NCBI GenBank assembly: GCA_023128035.1
Contig: JAGMES010000144.1
Coordinates: forward strand, 1-10,868
Length of the DNA: 10,868 nucleotides
From: Halanaerobiales bacterium
Lineage (GTDB): Bacteria; Bacillota_F; Halanaerobiia; DY22613
Reading direction: 5' to 3'
Below, piece by piece: positions 1-7,227 of the stretch. Every line of letters starts with the position of its first letter. Positions within the stretch are counted from its first letter, which is position 1. A program made the position numbers and the translations under genes. The notes beneath the pieces were generated by a model that searched no databases, was not told where the DNA came from, and saw nothing but the letters and a program-made list of their open reading frames with translations.

Positions 1-29
1 GAGCTTTATTTCGTTAACGTTTTAATTTT

Positions 30-752
30 TCAAAATCGTGAAATTATTCTTTGAGGAATATCTAACTCTCTTCTCAAGTTAATAGCCTCTAATTCCTTAG
101 AAAACTCATTCTTCACTAAATCGAAATCAAGGGCCAGCTCCCTTACAAGCCCCCCCATAAGAACTCTTGTGAGCTCACTTTTCCAAAGTGTAAAAGCTGG
201 CGTATATGTAAGAGCAAAAGCACATATTTTACCTGCATCTTCTTCAATTTCTCCTAATGAGCATTCTTCGAAATCAATTCCATAAATCATATTCTTCTCG
301 TCGAGGATAAAGTTTCTAAGATTCACATCACCCAAAATCCAGTTTTGCTCTACTCTCACTGTTTGATAAAATTCTTTTAGCCAACAAAAGAATCTATCCA
401 AGACCAATTGGTCAATACTATTCCCCAAATCTTCTTGCCTAGTAAAACAATCACATAAAGTCTCACCTTGCAGATACTCAAGAATTAGATAATCCTCACC
501 TTGAGCGAAAATTTCAGGAACTAATATGCCTTGTTCTTTTAATAAATTTAACCAATAGGCTTCTTTTTCAATATTATTCCGGAATTTTTTTAAAACAAAA
601 ACCTCTTTCCTGGTTTCACCCTCTATTCCTGTTACTAAAAAAACCTGATTCTTTTTACTCTTAAATTTTTTCAGAATATGATACTCATCTATATTGACTA
701 TACTATTTTTCAAACCATCATTCATCAATATTTCCATCAATCTTAACTTCAA
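30..752 (-). CDS. Small APH/protein-kinase-fold kinase, last gene of the operon
   Basis: A 240-residue cytoplasmic protein with the hallmarks of the eukaryotic-kinase/aminoglycoside-phosphotransferase fold. Lys55 in VLKKF is the probable ATP-binding lysine, Glu64 its helix partner, LILEYLQGE (about 89-97) the hinge, GDVNLRN (141-147) the catalytic loop with Asp142 and Asn147, and GIDFEE (158-163) the metal-binding DFG equivalent with Asp160. At this size it is closest in style to small-molecule kinases of the APH/choline/thiamine kinase group or to lone Bud32/RIO-like kinases, and I cannot name the substrate. The start is probably TTG at 752, with GGAG at 762-759 six bases upstream, which overlaps the mobB-like gene by 35 bases. 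ATG at 737 or 725 are alternatives with weaker sites. Its place after a transporter and a MobB homologue suggests it phosphorylates an imported cofactor precursor; that is inference. Confidence 0.75.
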   Translation of the reverse strand: MKLRLMEILMNDGLKNSIVNIDEYHILKKFKSKKNQVFLVTGIEGETRKEVFVLKKFRNNIEKEAYWLNLLKEQGILVPEIFAQGEDYLILEYLQGETLCDCFTRQEDLGNSIDQLVLDRFFCWLKEFYQTVRVEQNWILGDVNLRNFILDEKNMIYGIDFEECSLGEIEEDAGKICAFALTYTPAFTLWKSELTRVLMGGLVRELALDFDLVKNEFSKELEAINLRRELDIPQRIISRF

Positions 753-1476
753 TATTCACTCCAGGTTTATAACCATCCAACTCTTTTACTACCCCCAAAA
801 CAGCATTTCTAAGTATTCTCTGCACAAATGAAACCATCTCAACCTCTTTTTGATCAATAAAAAGTTTTACATTTCCCTTTGAAATAACACAATCTTCCCG
901 CTTTGCTTCTCCTTTAAGAATTTTTATACCTAACTCTCTACAATCTAAACCACAAGCTTTACAACATTTAGCTGGGAAGTCAGGTAATTTATGAAAAACT
1001 TTTTCTTCTATCAGATCAACCAGCACATCAACGTCGGTCATTGAGTTGATTACTGGCAATCCACGGTATTCACTGAGTTCATTAGCAATCCTCCCGGAGA
1101 TGGCAAAAACATAACCATCAATCCGCTCATCAATCTCTTCAATTGTACTGGCTGTAATGATTCTGGGAAAACTTCGATCAATTACTCCCTCTAAGACTAC
1201 ATAATCATGATGATAATGAGAAAGTATTTCATCTATAGACAGCTTTTCAGGATAAAGAATATCAGTTTCATGAAATCCCCTCGCTGTCACCAATTCTGAA
1301 CCTGCTTTACGATGACGGTCAGTATTTGAACCAGTTAAGTCAATGGCAAACTCCTCAAAATGAATCTCTTTTACTGATCCTACTGAATATCTCCTTTTTT
1401 TTAGTTCTCGAATAATATTCTCTATTGTTGTAGTCTTCCCAGTCCCGCTGATACCAAAAACTGAAAATACTTTCAT
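718..1476 (-). CDS. mobB: MobB-like GTP-binding protein with C-terminal Fe-S-type cysteine motif
   Basis: A 252-residue protein. Residues 1 to about 160 match the MobB family, the GTP-binding partner in making molybdopterin guanine dinucleotide: P-loop GISGTGKT (8-15), TDRHRKAGSE (52-61) matching the family DxxRHRxAG motif, and YVVLEGV (92-98) as the Walker B-like strand. Residues 172-196 hold Cys172-X2-Cys175-X3-Cys179-X16-Cys196, with CGLDC and ILKGE between; this is the pattern of the small four-cysteine Fe-S domain (PF04060-like). Residues about 203-250 resemble an extra C-terminal module I recall from some MobB proteins of anaerobes. ATG at 1476 is chosen because AAGGAGG (1490-1484) lies seven bases upstream. 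A longer open frame to 1608 would add 44 residues overlapping the phosphodiesterase gene and has no support. Being in a Moco-riboswitch operon fits a role in cofactor maturation. Confidence 0.85.
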   Translation of the reverse strand: MKVFSVFGISGTGKTTTIENIIRELKKRRYSVGSVKEIHFEEFAIDLTGSNTDRHRKAGSELVTARGFHETDILYPEKLSIDEILSHYHHDYVVLEGVIDRSFPRIITASTIEEIDERIDGYVFAISGRIANELSEYRGLPVINSMTDVDVLVDLIEEKVFHKLPDFPAKCCKACGLDCRELGIKILKGEAKREDCVISKGNVKLFIDQKEVEMVSFVQRILRNAVLGVVKELDGYKPGVNIEVKIDGNIDE

Positions 1477-1483
1477 GGTAAAA

Positions 1484-1490
1484 CCTCCTT
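1484..1490 (-). promoter_or_regulatory. Ribosome binding site of the mobB-like gene
   Basis: AAGGAGG with a seven-base spacer to ATG at 1476. It is a full consensus site and decides the start against the 44-residue longer open frame. It lies in the 37-base gap after the phosphodiesterase gene, which is the longest gap in the 3' half of the operon. Confidence 0.85.
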
Positions 1491-1513
1491 CTAAAGATAA
1501 AATTAATCCTCTC

Positions 1514-3013
1514 TCACTTACCACCATCAGTAATAATATAAGGTACAAACAAATCCTGGAATCTAAACGTTCCATGAGCTCCACCCTCGGGAGTTTTATG
1601 CATTCCATGGTCAGCAGTTAAAATAACTTTACCAGAGAAATTTTTAACCAATTGAGCTATATAATCATCAGTCCGCTTAATAACCTCCATAGTCTCCCGA
1701 GATAAATCTCCAGAACTATGACCCTGATCATCAATTCCGTGAAAATGAACTACCGCTAACTGAATATCTTCCGATATGTTTTCAATAGCAGATTTAAGTA
1801 TTTCATCATCTATGGTTCCATTTCCATTATCGTCTAAGTTTAAAATAGGCTCTATACCAGTATTAAGTATCTTAATATCGCCTTCGATCAATAATCCCTT
1901 TTTGCCAGATTTTTTAGCAACTGCAAAAAGATCTGGAACGAGCATATCTTTTTGCTTTCTAGAATATACTCCGTTTTCCGCTGGCCCTACTCCTGTCAAT
2001 ATTGCAGCCATTCCAGCATTTGTAACTGGTTGATAGACCGAAAGAGCCTGTTTTACCTTTTTCAGAGTCGAAATAAAAGGTACAAAATTATTTTCGAGTG
2101 CATATTCATATTGGTGATAACCAAAACCATCCATTATAATTATTAACACTCTTTTTCCTGTTTCAAGGTAATGCAAAGCATCGTAATATGTATCAGTATT
2201 GTAAAGAGAAGGTGGATTTAAAATAACTCCCTTCACATCATTAATAAGCTTTTCTTCTGTAGAAAGATAGTCTATTTGATTATCCTTTATCTCCAAAAAC
2301 CCATCCTTATGAAAAGCCATCTCTCCCTTAGCACCAATAACTAGCATCTGTCCACTATTTTCACTTAAAAGATTATCCCTTTTTAAAATATCTTCAATTT
2401 GAATAGTTCGTCTTCTTGTAAAAATACTCGTCTGATATGTCTGATCATCTTTTGTTACTTTAGAAATTCCCTCAAACTTAAGATAAGAATTATAAGTACT
2501 CGAAAGTAACTGACCGGGAGTCACATTTTTTAAATTTTCGTCAGAAGTAATAAAATTGATCCCATAATCCCACGATAATTCTCTTGAGACAACATAAATC
2601 TCTTTTAATTTTTTAACATTACTACTAACTGGGTAATTAAGATTAATAGCTTCCCAGCCATTCTTATCTGTAAAAGTTATAAAACAGCCAGTAAGATTTT
2701 TTCCTGAAAACTGTGCCACCAATCCATCATTGCCCACAAGTTGAATATCAAAATTTTCAACAAACGGCTCAGTTTTTCCAATCAAATTCTGTAATACTAC
2801 CCCCTCGTAAGTATCACCTTTGTATGTAAATTTTTTTAATTGAAATTCCTCTAGCGTTGTCATATCTAAAGGATTTTGAACATCACCTATTATAGTTAAT
2901 TCAGGGATATAAAGTGAGGAAGTGGTCGAGAAAAAATATATACTAATAAATCTTCCTACAAAAATTCCTAAAATTAATATTATTATTGCATAAACAATTA
3001 ACTTGAAATTCAT
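1514..3013 (-). CDS. Membrane-anchored phosphodiesterase (alkaline phosphatase superfamily) fused to sulfite-oxidase-like domains
   Basis: A 499-residue protein. One N-terminal membrane segment (about 5-28), with Lys4 inside and no clear cleavage site, should anchor it facing outward. Residues about 38-144 (IIGDVQNPL, LEEFQLKKFTY, YEGVVLQNLI, VGNDGLVAQFSGKNL, LKEIYVV) follow the sulfite-oxidase-like molybdopterin-binding fold, and about 178-262 look like a degenerate second copy. From 287 on it is a nucleotide pyrophosphatase/phosphodiesterase-type hydrolase: MDGFG with Asp295, PVTNAGMAAILTG with the probable nucleophile Thr331, HGIDDQGH with Asp428 and His432, ADHG with Asp468-His469, and GGAHGTF with His480. 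These give a complete two-metal site. ATG at 3013 has GAGG seven bases upstream. Family members cleave phosphodiester or pyrophosphate bonds. Here the fused pterin-type fold suggests a cofactor dinucleotide as substrate, which is inference. GPI-phosphoethanolamine-type or phosphonate substrates cannot be excluded. Confidence 0.85.
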   Translation of the reverse strand: MNFKLIVYAIIILILGIFVGRFISIYFFSTTSSLYIPELTIIGDVQNPLDMTTLEEFQLKKFTYKGDTYEGVVLQNLIGKTEPFVENFDIQLVGNDGLVAQFSGKNLTGCFITFTDKNGWEAINLNYPVSSNVKKLKEIYVVSRELSWDYGINFITSDENLKNVTPGQLLSSTYNSYLKFEGISKVTKDDQTYQTSIFTRRRTIQIEDILKRDNLLSENSGQMLVIGAKGEMAFHKDGFLEIKDNQIDYLSTEEKLINDVKGVILNPPSLYNTDTYYDALHYLETGKRVLIIIMDGFGYHQYEYALENNFVPFISTLKKVKQALSVYQPVTNAGMAAILTGVGPAENGVYSRKQKDMLVPDLFAVAKKSGKKGLLIEGDIKILNTGIEPILNLDDNGNGTIDDEILKSAIENISEDIQLAVVHFHGIDDQGHSSGDLSRETMEVIKRTDDYIAQLVKNFSGKVILTADHGMHKTPEGGAHGTFRFQDLFVPYIITDGGK

Positions 3014-3031
3014 TTTTTCACCTCTTATTTG

Positions 3032-4051
3032 TTAGTGATTCAAAGCTTCAATCGTCATTAATCTTTTTGCTTTTGTATTTATTGGCAAACAGATAAAATA
3101 GCTTGTAACAGAACCTTTATCATCTAAATAAAGAATTCCTTTTTTCAAATCATCATAAGTTAGCTCAATAAAATTACCATCTTTGGCGATCAACCGGTAA
3201 TTTTCTGCTTTCATTAAATCAAGTTTATCGAAAATTTCAATCATGCTGATTCCTTCTATATCATCTAAAATTGTTTTCTTTAAACCTTCTAATCCTTTAC
3301 TCAAAGAAAAGATTACTGAATCATCATAATTAAAATGCAGTAGATTTTTAACATGCATCCCTTTTGGAATATCTGGTGATAAAAAGAGAGGTACATCAAT
3401 ACCCGTTACCTTAATATATCCATTGGTAAAAATATTCTTATTCTCGTTCTTTTTCATCCCGTCAGCAGCCTGAATTGACACTCTTCTAAAATCACCTTCC
3501 ATAGCCAGATACTTAAATAATCTCTGGACTTCTATAGCTTTATCGTTACTATCATAATAGTTATAATCAACTTTTTTTATATTTTCAATAACAGTTTCTA
3601 AAAAGTGTACTTTTTTTATCGCTACATTTGCTGTTTCTTTGATAATTTCAATTTTATCTAGGTTTTTAATCCAATACATTGATCTCTCTTCAGGGATAAC
3701 TACCCGTACAGGTTTCGATTTTTTATCGAGCGGTTGTCCATTTACAATATATGCAAGGATAATCTTTTTACTTTTTAGGGTTTTAGCAGGGATTTCAATA
3801 GAATAACCATTCCCTGACACTAATCTTATTGCTTCCAGACTATTTTGAGATTTATCATTTTTTTTGAGAAAGTCATCAAATAATGAACCCGCTATGGAAT
3901 ACTTTAACTCATTACCTGAAGAGTTAAGAGTAACCAAATCCATACTAACAACTTCAAATTTTTTTAAATCTTCAACACCAAACTCAATATCTCCATCACT
4001 AAATCCAGTGATCAAAACCTTTTCCTCTGCTTTTCTAAATATATTTTTTAT
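3032..4051 (-). CDS. Second copy of the sulfite-oxidase-fold protein, signal peptide lost, probable ATA start
   Basis: This aligns almost without gaps to the secreted protein at 7315-8391; for example IPEERSMYWI and LFLSPD are identical in both. It has the same three-part layout of sulfite-oxidase-like units. The open frame begins just after a stop at 4067-4069. A very strong ribosome binding site (AGGGGGG, 4066-4060) is followed after eight bases by ATA at 4051, then AAA AAT ATA TTT AGA AAA GCA. The predicted N-terminus is (M)KNIFRK joined directly to AEEKVLITGF. Compared with its paralogue, the hydrophobic signal core is missing in frame. The first conventional start is TTG at 4015, inside the conserved VLITGF strand and with a purine run only two bases upstream, so it is a poor choice. 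The body has no frameshift or stop. It is either a cytoplasmic form or a decaying duplicate. It has no cysteine motif of true sulfite oxidases. Confidence 0.7.
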   Translation of the reverse strand: MKNIFRKAEEKVLITGFSDGDIEFGVEDLKKFEVVSMDLVTLNSSGNELKYSIAGSLFDDFLKKNDKSQNSLEAIRLVSGNGYSIEIPAKTLKSKKIILAYIVNGQPLDKKSKPVRVVIPEERSMYWIKNLDKIEIIKETANVAIKKVHFLETVIENIKKVDYNYYDSNDKAIEVQRLFKYLAMEGDFRRVSIQAADGMKKNENKNIFTNGYIKVTGIDVPLFLSPDIPKGMHVKNLLHFNYDDSVIFSLSKGLEGLKKTILDDIEGISMIEIFDKLDLMKAENYRLIAKDGNFIELTYDDLKKGILYLDDKGSVTSYFICLPINTKAKRLMTIEALNH

Positions 4052-4059
4052 CTTAAATA

Positions 4060-4068
4060 CCCCCCTTC
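4060..4068 (-). promoter_or_regulatory. Strong ribosome binding site facing an ATA codon
   Basis: GAAGGGGGG lies in the gap after ecfT. The only in-frame codon at normal spacing is ATA at 4051-4049, eight bases away. The nearest ATG/GTG/TTG codon in frame is TTG at 4015, 44 bases away. The site itself looks fully maintained. Confidence 0.7.
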
Positions 4069-4077
4069 AAAATATCC

Positions 4078-4803
4078 TTAAAATACATAATTCATGCTTA
4101 TTATAAAAAATACAAATAAAACACTCAAAAACATTACCATATAATCTATTCTTCTTAACTTCAAATTTATATAACTTGTTCTTGTTGGATAAGCTCTAAA
4201 GGCTCTAGTCTCCATTGCAGTAGAAATTTCCCGCGCCTTTAAAATTACTCCTGATAAAATCGGCATTAAAAGATATGAATAAATTTTTATTCTTTTGCCT
4301 AAAGGAATTTTATCCAATTCAATACCACGAAGCTGAATAGCAATAAAAGTATCTTTAACCTCTTCTCCTAATAAAGGTAAAAAACGGATAGCTAGAGAGA
4401 CCATAAAAGCAATCTCATAAGAAATTTTCCACTGAACCAGAGCTTGAATAATTTCACGAGTACTCGAACTTCCCATAATAGTAGCAGGGATAATGATTGC
4501 CAGAATCCTCAAAAAAAATCTAACCCCTTTTTCTAAACCACCAATCGTAAGTATAGAAAATTCTCCAACTGAAAACAAAACTGTTCCCTGAGGAGAAAAA
4601 ATACTCTGGATAATCGCAATGCCCACAAATAACCACATAATTCTCTTAAACTTTTTTAAAAAATTAAAGTTTCCTCCCATCAAATATGTAAGCCCCACAC
4701 CAACCAATAATACCAAAGTTAGGAGTTTTAGATCTTGTAAAAAAACAGCCAGGGTTGAGAGTGCAAAAACCATTATTAATTTACCTCGTGGATCTATCAC
4801 CAA
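4078..4803 (-). CDS. ecfT: ECF transporter transmembrane subunit EcfT
   Basis: A membrane protein of 241 residues that links the two ATPases to the substrate-binding S component in an energy-coupling-factor importer. It opens with VIDPRGKL, the usual EcfT beginning (DPRxKL). Hydrophobic segments follow at about 10-42, 55-68 and 95-111, with further segments and a C-terminal one at about 220-240. The two coupling motifs that dock into the ATPases are present as QLRGIE (about 157-162) and METRAFR (about 197-203), the second with Thr-Arg-Ala in place of Ala-Arg-Gly. The start is taken as TTG at 4803, where AGGGGG (4817-4812) is eight bases upstream. GTG at 4812 is contiguous with that G run, and GTG at 4800 is possible. 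It overlaps the upstream ecfA gene by 23 bases, which implies coupled translation. Confidence 0.88.
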   Translation of the reverse strand: MVIDPRGKLIMVFALSTLAVFLQDLKLLTLVLLVGVGLTYLMGGNFNFLKKFKRIMWLFVGIAIIQSIFSPQGTVLFSVGEFSILTIGGLEKGVRFFLRILAIIIPATIMGSSSTREIIQALVQWKISYEIAFMVSLAIRFLPLLGEEVKDTFIAIQLRGIELDKIPLGKRIKIYSYLLMPILSGVILKAREISTAMETRAFRAYPTRTSYINLKLRRIDYMVMFLSVLFVFFIISMNYVF

Positions 4804-5473
4804 TGATCTCACCCCCTGATAGTTCTATCACCCTGTCAGCATTTTCTCTGACAAATTCTTCATCATGACTGATCACTATAAGACCAAGCCCTTGATCTTT
4901 CAATTCTTGTAAAATTGTAGTCAACTCACCTTTTCGTTTAAAGTCAAGTCCTGTGGTTGGTTCATCTAAAATCAAAAATTCTGGTTCATTAATAAGAATG
5001 GATGCAAGAGCCAATCTCTGTTTTTCCCCTCTACTCAGCTGAAAAGGAAAATCATCTTTAAGATCCTCTAACTTAAACAATTTCAACATATGATTAATTT
5101 TTTTTTCGATTTCTTTACCCGGATATCCTTTAAAATCCAAAACAAATCCAATCTCTTCTTTTACAGATGGAGCAAAAATTTGCCGTTCCGGTTCCTGAAA
5201 AAGATACCCTACCTTCTGACCAATCTCTCCAAGGCTCATCTTCTTAGTATCTTGACCATTAAGTAAAACTTGACCGCTAAGTGTTTTAAATATTCCTACA
5301 AGAAGTTTTCCAAGAGTAGTCTTACCACTCCCGTTTGACCCAACGATAGCTGTAAAATGATTTTTATAAAAACTTGTACTCAAATTATTAATAATCCGCT
5401 CTTCTTTAACATAGCTATAAGATATATCATTTACTTTAATAAATGGCTTATTTTTATTATAATTCTCCTTCAA
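4781..5473 (-). CDS. ecfA2: ECF transporter ATPase, second of the pair (EcfA')
   Basis: An ABC ATPase of 230 residues. Walker A is GSNGSGKTT (45-53), Q-loop FQEPERQIF (92-100), signature LSRGEKQRLALAS (146-158), Walker B LILDEPTTG (167-175) and the switch histidine ISHDEE (His203). The signature reads LSRGE rather than LSGGQ. This is common in EcfA pairs, where one composite site is non-canonical. The start is TTG at 5473, ten bases after GGGAGG (5489-5484). The frame is open further upstream to a TTG at 5518, but that lies deeper in the preceding gene. It overlaps the preceding ATPase by 17 bases and the following ecfT by 23, so all three energizing-module genes are translationally linked. 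Confidence 0.9.
   Translation of the reverse strand: MKENYNKNKPFIKVNDISYSYVKEERIINNLSTSFYKNHFTAIVGSNGSGKTTLGKLLVGIFKTLSGQVLLNGQDTKKMSLGEIGQKVGYLFQEPERQIFAPSVKEEIGFVLDFKGYPGKEIEKKINHMLKLFKLEDLKDDFPFQLSRGEKQRLALASILINEPEFLILDEPTTGLDFKRKGELTTILQELKDQGLGLIVISHDEEFVRENADRVIELSGGEIIGDRSTR
4812..4817 (-). promoter_or_regulatory. Ribosome binding site deciding the ecfT start
   Basis: AGGGGG inside the end of the preceding ATPase gene. Eight bases separate it from TTG at 4803. The upstream GTG at 4812 shares its last G, so it cannot use this site. Confidence 0.6.
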
Positions 5474-6143
5474 AATCTCTAATCCTCCCTTGCTGTAAAA
5501 CAAGTATTCGATCAGCAATATCTAGATTATTTAGATCGTGCTCTACCATTATTACACTCTTACCAGCTTTTTTTAAATCGAGAATTACATCTTTAATCAG
5601 TTTTTTACCTGTTTTATCAATCTGTGACATAGCCTCATCGAAGATTAAAATCTCTGGTTTCAAAGTAAGTGCAGATGCTAAGGCGATAAGTTGTTTTTGT
5701 CCTCCTGAAAGATGATGTGGACTTTTATAGCGAAATGCTTCCATACCAACAAGTTTTAAGCTTTCACTAATTCTTTTGCCAATCTCTTCACTCTCAATAC
5801 ATAAATTTTCCGGACCAAAGGCCAATTCATCCTCCACAGTCGGAAAAAACAACTGAGTATCCGGATTTTGAAAAACAATTCCCACTCTAGTAGCAATAGT
5901 GGGAATTGTCATTTTAGTAGTCGAAGTCCCTTCAATTAAAACTTCTCCTGTCATCTCTCCTTGTTGTGCATTAGGGATAATCCCACTTAAACAATAGCAT
6001 AAAGTACTTTTTCCACTACCACTTAATCCAACAATAGCAACAACCTCGCCTTTATTTATTTTCAAGCTAATGTCATCAAGAATTAGTCTCTTCTGCTTGA
6101 AATAACGGAAACTTAAGTTCCTAACTTCTATAGAATAAATCAC
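5457..6143 (-). CDS. ecfA1: ECF transporter ATPase, first of the pair (EcfA)
   Basis: An ABC ATPase of 228 residues. Walker A is GLSGSGKST (39-47), Q-loop FQNPDTQLFF (91-100) followed by the ECF hallmark TVEDELAFGPEN (102-113), signature LSGGQKQ (145-151), Walker B ILIFDE (165-170), D-loop SQID (173-176) and switch His202 in VEHD. Ala171 replaces the usual Pro after the catalytic Glu170. The start is GTG at 6143, which forms a GTGA overlap with the TGA of the preceding gene (6142-6140) and has GAGG four bases upstream. This four-base overlap is typical of coupled translation. An ATG at 6176 is also in frame but has only a weak site and would overlap more. It pairs with the next ATPase to power the ECF importer. 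Confidence 0.9.
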   Translation of the reverse strand: MIYSIEVRNLSFRYFKQKRLILDDISLKINKGEVVAIVGLSGSGKSTLCYCLSGIIPNAQQGEMTGEVLIEGTSTTKMTIPTIATRVGIVFQNPDTQLFFPTVEDELAFGPENLCIESEEIGKRISESLKLVGMEAFRYKSPHHLSGGQKQLIALASALTLKPEILIFDEAMSQIDKTGKKLIKDVILDLKKAGKSVIMVEHDLNNLDIADRILVLQQGRIRDFEGEL

Positions 6144-6649
6144 TTTGCCTCGACCGCTGAGACAAATTTGCACCATCTCTGGCTAAATGCATCTTTACGA
6201 ATAATAACCTGATATGGCCCTGATCCACCATCTTCTTTTTTACCCAATGATTTGCCATCCTTTTCAAACACTAAATAAACATTTTCATCATCCAATACCT
6301 CTTTTACATTTAAAGCTACAGTATATCCATCAACGGCTTTAACAATAACCTTACTTTTATCACTGATATCCAAGTTTACTGCCGCAAATATATCTTTTAA
6401 AGCCACTCCACGATAAATAACTGGTCGCGGGTCTTTTCCACTGCTTTTTATCGTAGCATCAAAATCTTCGACATTGAGTTTTAAAATCTGTTTCATATCC
6501 ATCTGAATCTGCTCATCGCCAACTTTTAAAGAGACAATAGCATTATCCTGCATCTCTTTTTTTAATGCCAGATCACCTCTGTTTAAGTAGGCAGTGACAG
6601 CAACAATTACCAATAAAACAACTACAGCTATTAACACTTTTTTATTCAT
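6140..6649 (-). CDS. Small membrane-anchored protein of sulfite-oxidase-like (molybdopterin-binding) fold
   Basis: A 169-residue protein. Residues 3-21 form one strong hydrophobic segment after MNKK, with no lipobox cysteine, so it is an outward-facing anchored protein or an uncleaved signal. The rest (about 38-169) is one sulfite-oxidase-like unit: VIYRGVALKDIF, VKAVDGYTVALNVKEVL, VYLVFEKDGKSL, then GSGPYQVIIRKDAFSQRWCKFV. This is the pattern of short proteins annotated as molybdopterin-dependent oxidoreductase domain. The conserved Mo-ligand cysteine region of true sulfite oxidases is not visible; the only cysteine sits in QRWCKF near the end. ATG at 6649 has GGGGAG (6664-6659) nine bases upstream; GTG at 6655 would be only three bases from it. 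It sits between the S component and the ATPases, inside the transporter unit, so it may hand substrate to the S component (inference). Confidence 0.75.
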   Translation of the reverse strand: MNKKVLIAVVVLLVIVAVTAYLNRGDLALKKEMQDNAIVSLKVGDEQIQMDMKQILKLNVEDFDATIKSSGKDPRPVIYRGVALKDIFAAVNLDISDKSKVIVKAVDGYTVALNVKEVLDDENVYLVFEKDGKSLGKKEDGGSGPYQVIIRKDAFSQRWCKFVSAVEAK

Positions 6650-6665
6650 TATCACTTACTCCCCT

Positions 6666-7220
6666 CTAATGCTCCAGATTAACAACATTATATCGGACTA
6701 ATTGTCTGATCATACTATATGCGATGATGCCTCCCAAACCACCTGATAAAGCCGCACTACTCAGACTTAAAATTAAAGGTAATAGTGGCAGACGGAAGAA
6801 TACCAAATTAACTAAAAAAGTTCCACTTATATTGGCAGCAACCCCTGCCAAAAAGCAACACCCCGAACCACAGCCTTTACGTCCTGTAAACAATATAACA
6901 ATATCTACTGCGATTCCAGGTAAGATATATGTAAATAAGCTCAATAAACCATGAGTGCCAAATATTCCTAAAGAAAGAATGACAATCGCTTGAACAAGAG
7001 CAATTAAGGTGGCTGTACCCCGTTTACCAATGAGGCCAGCCCCTAATACCATCCACATCATATAAAACCCACCAGCAATTACTCCTCCTGGAATATATAA
7101 GGGTCCGGTAATAATATGAGCTAGAGGTACAACAAGTGGTTTAATAGCAATACCCAAACATGCCATTAAAGCTATGATGACCAGATCAAACATTGAATAC
7201 CTTGATAGCAATTTTTTCAT
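6666..7220 (-). CDS. ECF transporter S component (substrate-binding membrane subunit)
   Basis: A hydrophobic protein of 184 residues with about six membrane segments. It contains PLYIPGGVIAGGFYMMWMVL (about 41-60), HGLLSLFTYILPGIAVDIV (90-108) and SGGLGGIIAYSMI near the end. From memory this resembles the YkoE family of S components linked to thiamine/hydroxymethylpyrimidine uptake (PF09819); I hold the family match moderately and the substrate not at all. A cysteine cluster, GCGSGCC (Cys117, Cys121, Cys122), sits in a loop and is unusual. ATG at 7220 is chosen because GGAGGG (7233-7228) is seven bases upstream; ATG at 7235 has no site. It lies directly before the small sulfite-oxidase-fold protein, the two EcfA ATPases and EcfT, forming a dedicated importer. 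Regulation by a Moco-like riboswitch makes a pterin or related compound the leading substrate guess. Confidence 0.85.
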   Translation of the reverse strand: MKKLLSRYSMFDLVIIALMACLGIAIKPLVVPLAHIITGPLYIPGGVIAGGFYMMWMVLGAGLIGKRGTATLIALVQAIVILSLGIFGTHGLLSLFTYILPGIAVDIVILFTGRKGCGSGCCFLAGVAANISGTFLVNLVFFRLPLLPLILSLSSAALSGGLGGIIAYSMIRQLVRYNVVNLEH

Positions 7221-7227
7221 CTCCAGA

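Noticed and set aside
12..19. Perfect palindrome CGTTAACG just after the last gene
   Set aside because: Eight bases at the window edge with no T run or second copy; too short to call a site.
1477..1608. 44-residue N-terminal extension of the mobB-like open frame
   Set aside because: It lies inside the phosphodiesterase gene and has no MobB similarity. A consensus ribosome site points to ATG at 1476.
1776..2146. Two plus-strand open frames of 85 and 64 codons
   Set aside because: Both lie antisense inside the phosphodiesterase core and have no ribosome site or recognizable domain.
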